Source: an uncultured Dysgonomonas sp.
Lineage (GTDB): Bacteria > Bacteroidota > Bacteroidia > Bacteroidales > Dysgonomonadaceae
Assembly: GCF_934668725.1 (NCBI RefSeq)
Contig: NZ_CAKUOF010000003.1
Span: forward strand, 62,001 to 126,000
Direction of reading: 5' to 3'
DNA: 64,000 bases
Part shown: positions 61,758 through 64,000 of the stretch, in pieces
Layout: the number at the start of each line of letters is the position of its first letter
Position numbering within the stretch: the stretch's first letter is position 1
The notes under the pieces: generated by a model
What the model was told of the DNA's origin: nothing
Seen by the model: the letters and a program-made list of their open reading frames with translations, nothing else
Database searches by the model: none
Translations under genes and position numbers: made by a program

Positions 61758-62129
61758 TTATTTTTCTATTGATGCATATGCTGCTTGTAACTTTCTCGGT
61801 AGTTTCTTAATAACCTCATCTACCGAATGTAAAATAAGTTCTTTTATCAAGTCATCAGGGACATCGCTTTCCAAATACACAGAATTCCACGTCAATGTTT
61901 TAGTATGCTGCCCACTCACAATACCTTCATACTGTTCTCGCAAGATTTCGGTTTTACCAGGATTGCATTTCATACTTACTCTGAACAATGCATCTTTAGG
62001 TTCAATATTTACGTAAGCAAACATCTTACCCATCACCTTAAAGACTAGTATCCTGTCGTCAAAGAAGGGGAAAGATTCGTCAGCACCTTTAACTGATAAA
62101 CAAAACTCTCGAAAATCTTCTATATTCAT
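61758..62129 (-). CDS. MmcQ/YjbR family protein, second of a tandem pair
   Basis: This 123-aa protein has the MmcQ/YjbR (CyaY-like fold) pattern: DFREFCLSVKGADESFPFFDD at the start, VFKVMGKMFAYVNIEPKD in the centre and WNSVYLESDVPDDLIKELILHSVDEVIKKLP at the end. The biochemical role of the family is unresolved; a DNA-binding or metal-related function has been suggested. It overlaps its upstream paralogue by four bases (ATGA), which indicates translational coupling. About half of the residues are shared with the paralogue, so it is a tandem duplication. Confidence 0.88.
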   Translation of the reverse strand: MNIEDFREFCLSVKGADESFPFFDDRILVFKVMGKMFAYVNIEPKDALFRVSMKCNPGKTEILREQYEGIVSGQHTKTLTWNSVYLESDVPDDLIKELILHSVDEVIKKLPRKLQAAYASIEK

Positions 62130-62497
62130 ACATTCTCCATAGCAGCATATTCTGCTTGTTGCTTCTTAGGGAGTTTTTTAATGACTTCATCAACCGAATG
62201 ATTTATCCAATACTTAAGTTCATCGTCGGGCATATTCTGTTCTATAAAAACCGAATTCCAATACTTCTTATTGGCATGGTATCCGGGAAATACACATTGA
62301 TACTTTTCTCTCAACTCAACAGCCTTTTCGGGATCACATTTCAAATTCAGCATAAAACCTTCGTCTCTCCGCTCCAACCCCATATAGGCAAACATCTTAC
62401 CCATTACTTTAAAAACAAGAGTTGTTTCATCGAAAGGAAAGCATTCTTCCGCTCCTTTTATCGAGAGGCAATATTCTCTTACATGTTCTATATCCAT
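62126..62497 (-). CDS. MmcQ/YjbR family protein, first of a tandem pair
   Basis: This 123-aa paralogue of the next gene begins MDIEHVREYCLSIKGAEECFPF and keeps VFKVMGKMFAYMGL, WNSVFIEQNMPDDEL and HSVDEVIKKLPKKQQAEYAAM. The proteins are nearly collinear with a one-residue gap near residue 23. It lies 29 bp after yraN. The duplicate pair may have diverged in ligand, as the region after the central FAY motif is the most different. The family function is not established. Confidence 0.88.
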   Translation of the reverse strand: MDIEHVREYCLSIKGAEECFPFDETTLVFKVMGKMFAYMGLERRDEGFMLNLKCDPEKAVELREKYQCVFPGYHANKKYWNSVFIEQNMPDDELKYWINHSVDEVIKKLPKKQQAEYAAMENV

Positions 62498-62526
62498 ATT
62501 ATATGAGTAATATTAATTATGTATTA

Positions 62527-62892
62527 CTAACTTAAAGGTGCTAAGAAAGCATCTTCAATATGCTCTATATCCATATGATTTTTGTTTATAACAATAGCTA
62601 TTACATCGAATCTCACCGGTTTATTTATATCGTTCTCGTTCAAATAATGATCTGCGGCAGTAACAATCCGTTTTATTTTCATTGCAGAGACAGCTTCTTT
62701 AGGATCTCCCCAATAAGATGTTGAGCGAGTTTTAACCTCTACAAAAATAATAAACTCCGAATTAGAAGCTATTATATCAACCTCATTTCTATTATAGATT
62801 CCGTTCCTCTGAATAATTCGATAGCCATTTTCTATAAGATATGCCTCTGCCAGGTCCTCTCCTCTCTTTCCGAGTTCATTATGTTGAGCCAT
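62527..62892 (-). CDS. YraN family endonuclease-like protein
   Basis: This 121-aa protein is of the UPF0102 (YraN) family and shows a restriction-endonuclease-like fold. The motif order is AEAYLIENGYRIIQRN, EVDIIASNSEFIIFVEVKTR (the catalytic-type D and ExK residues) and RFDVIAIV. The activity is not settled, though roles with Holliday-junction or DNA repair have been proposed. It is the first gene of the minus-strand operon yraN-mmcQ-mmcQ-birA. The leader holds two sequences similar to the repeated palindrome. Confidence 0.9.
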   Translation of the reverse strand: MAQHNELGKRGEDLAEAYLIENGYRIIQRNGIYNRNEVDIIASNSEFIIFVEVKTRSTSYWGDPKEAVSAMKIKRIVTAADHYLNENDINKPVRFDVIAIVINKNHMDIEHIEDAFLAPLS

Positions 62893-62970
62893 TTATTAAA
62901 TTTTAGAATTAAATTCTCAGATCTCATTATCATTTCGATAAACATAATCCTATAAACAAGTCTGTGATCT

Positions 62971-62978
62971 CAAATATA
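62971..62978 (-). promoter_or_regulatory. Bacteroidota -7 element for the yraN operon
   Basis: The minus strand reads TATATTTG, matching TAnnTTTG, 78 bp before the yraN start. It lies just after the terminator of the TonB-dependent receptor gene. Confidence 0.5.
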
Positions 62979-62982
62979 AATA

Positions 62983-63017
62983 AAACACGGGAATTATATA
63001 TTATAATTCCCGTGTTT
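62983..63017 (-). terminator. Terminator of the TonB-dependent receptor gene
   Basis: A perfect 16-bp stem (62983-62998 and 63002-63017) with a 3-nt loop TAT is followed on the minus strand by TTTATTTAT. It starts 48 bp after the receptor stop codon. Confidence 0.82.
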
Positions 63018-63064
63018 ACTGTTTTAGCTAAAACTAATATTGTTACAAATAGGCTCTATATCTC

Positions 63065-64000
63065 TTAGAAGTTGTATTTTACTCCAAACTCTACTGTAAA
63101 TGGGCGAATGTATGTTCCCGACATTATAGTATTGTATTTTGTTTCTGCTGCCTCTGCTGTCGTAATCAAATCACCATCAGGAATAGAACCCGATGCACCT
63201 CGCTGATTAAGCAAGTTTACAACAGTTACATTAAAGTCCAGAAATTTATTCAATTTATAATTCGCTCCCGCAAAAGTTTCCCAACGACCTTCCAAATCCA
63301 ATGTATTGGGTTTATTAAAGTACTGTTTGCTGAAATACCTTGCACTTCCCCATACTCTCAGATTCTGCCATGTATAACTTGGATCGATTTCCAATAAGAC
63401 TTTAGATACTCCGGTTACAGTTTTGTCACTAAAATCATATTCTGCGATTGTTCCATCGGGGAATGCGACCTTACCCGAAAAGTTCTTATATTTTGGAGAC
63501 TGAACTGTTACCAATAGGTGTAAATTAAATCCTTTGAATGGAGAAGCAAGAATATCTGTAGTCCACCCCAAAGTCTGAATATCATAATTAGTAATCTCTC
63601 GTCTTACATCCGTTGGATTATTGGGGTTCGAGAAGTTTACAGTTGTTCTGTACTCGTCGCGTTGAATGTAAGTAGCTTTAGAAACCAAGCTGATCATCGG
63701 ATGGTTGAAGTATACTCCAAAACCTGCTCCGGGAATCTTCGATTGTTTGATTTTAGGATCTTGTCCCACATTATAGTTCTCAAGGTGTCCTCCTTGTTCA
63801 TTATAATTAACCTCTCCCAATAACCCAAATGAATTAGTCATTTTATAAACAGCATTCAACATAAAAGCTTTGTTCAGCCAATCTTTGTTGATCTTTATCT
63901 TAGGACCATTCAAATTATCCAGATTTAGCTCACGGTTCTGATAATCTCCTCTTAAATTCTGATATTCAAGTCTCGCTCCCAGACTTAACGAGAATGCATC
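63065..64000 (-). CDS. TonB-dependent outer-membrane receptor, 3' part only
   Basis: The frame is open from the stop at 63065 to the right edge, so the true start lies outside the window. The TTG codon at 63913 is internal. The visible 311 residues form alternating amphipathic beta strands typical of a TonB-dependent receptor barrel, with phrases such as FKGFNLHLLVTVQSPKYKNF, SARYFSKQYFNKPNTLDLEGRWETFAG and FLDFNVTVVNLLNQRG. The last strand ends FTVEFGVKYNF with a terminal aromatic residue. No neighbouring SusD-like gene is seen on the visible side. The substrate is unknown. Confidence 0.88.
   Translation of the reverse strand, partial: DAFSLSLGARLEYQNLRGDYQNRELNLDNLNGPKIKINKDWLNKAFMLNAVYKMTNSFGLLGEVNYNEQGGHLENYNVGQDPKIKQSKIPGAGFGVYFNHPMISLVSKATYIQRDEYRTTVNFSNPNNPTDVRREITNYDIQTLGWTTDILASPFKGFNLHLLVTVQSPKYKNFSGKVAFPDGTIAEYDFSDKTVTGVSKVLLEIDPSYTWQNLRVWGSARYFSKQYFNKPNTLDLEGRWETFAGANYKLNKFLDFNVTVVNLLNQRGASGSIPDGDLITTAEAAETKYNTIMSGTYIRPFTVEFGVKYNF

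Overview
This A+T-rich window looks like the chromosome of a member of Bacteroidota, order Bacteroidales. The family is probably close to Dysgonomonadaceae, but that is an inference from gene content and not from a marker gene. Supporting signs are: many promoters with the Bacteroidota -7 element TAnnTTTG a short distance upstream of genes; an S46 dipeptidyl-peptidase; a GlsA/GlsB-like glycine-lipid acyltransferase pair; a dcw cluster without murF or ddl; a TonB-dependent receptor; and weak use of Shine-Dalgarno sequences. It reads as ordinary core chromosome. I see no tRNA, rRNA, CRISPR array, transposase, prophage or integration site.

Layout. 1-5.1 kb: the end of a polytopic membrane protein, then metH. 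5.2-21.5 kb (minus strand): a compact division and cell-wall cluster mraZ-rsmH-ftsL-ftsI-murE-mraY-murD-ftsW-murG-murC-ftsQ-ftsA-ftsZ-yqeY. It is headed by a probable MraZ operator and closed by a two-way terminator shared with metH. 21.8-26.4 kb (plus): glsA-glsB, then aroA, a small Cys-motif membrane protein and a zinc-type ABC permease. 26.5-30.5 kb (minus): an exported S46 peptidase and a polysaccharide flippase. 30.8-33.7 kb (plus): acyl-CoA ligase and hemW. 33.8-39 kb (minus): an outer-membrane protein, an ECF sigma factor with a membrane partner, prfB with a programmed +1 frameshift, and an alkaline phosphatase. 39.1-47.8 kb: surE-lpxB, a Stealth phosphotransferase divergent from a glycosyltransferase, an exported C1B peptidase, gltX and waaA. 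47.8-56.5 kb: trmH and folB divergent from a bactofilin, then pepP, a gamma-carbonic-anhydrase-like protein, an exported EEP-fold hydrolase, pbpC and cbpA-cbpM. 56.5-64 kb: a PgpH-type HD phosphodiesterase, pepE, a Dabb protein with an AlkD-like protein, a yraN-mmcQ-mmcQ-birA operon, and the 3' part of a TonB-dependent receptor cut by the window edge.

Functionally, most genes build or maintain the envelope: peptidoglycan precursors, septation, lipid A and Kdo, glycine lipids and surface polysaccharide. The rest are housekeeping, plus exported peptidases and a phosphatase consistent with nutrient scavenging.

The least explained signal is a short directional palindrome, GGTCTNAGNCCTYA in gene orientation. 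It occurs six times in non-coding DNA, each time 12-33 nt upstream of a start codon and in the same orientation as the gene. It precedes functionally unrelated genes, at least one of them apparently inside an operon.
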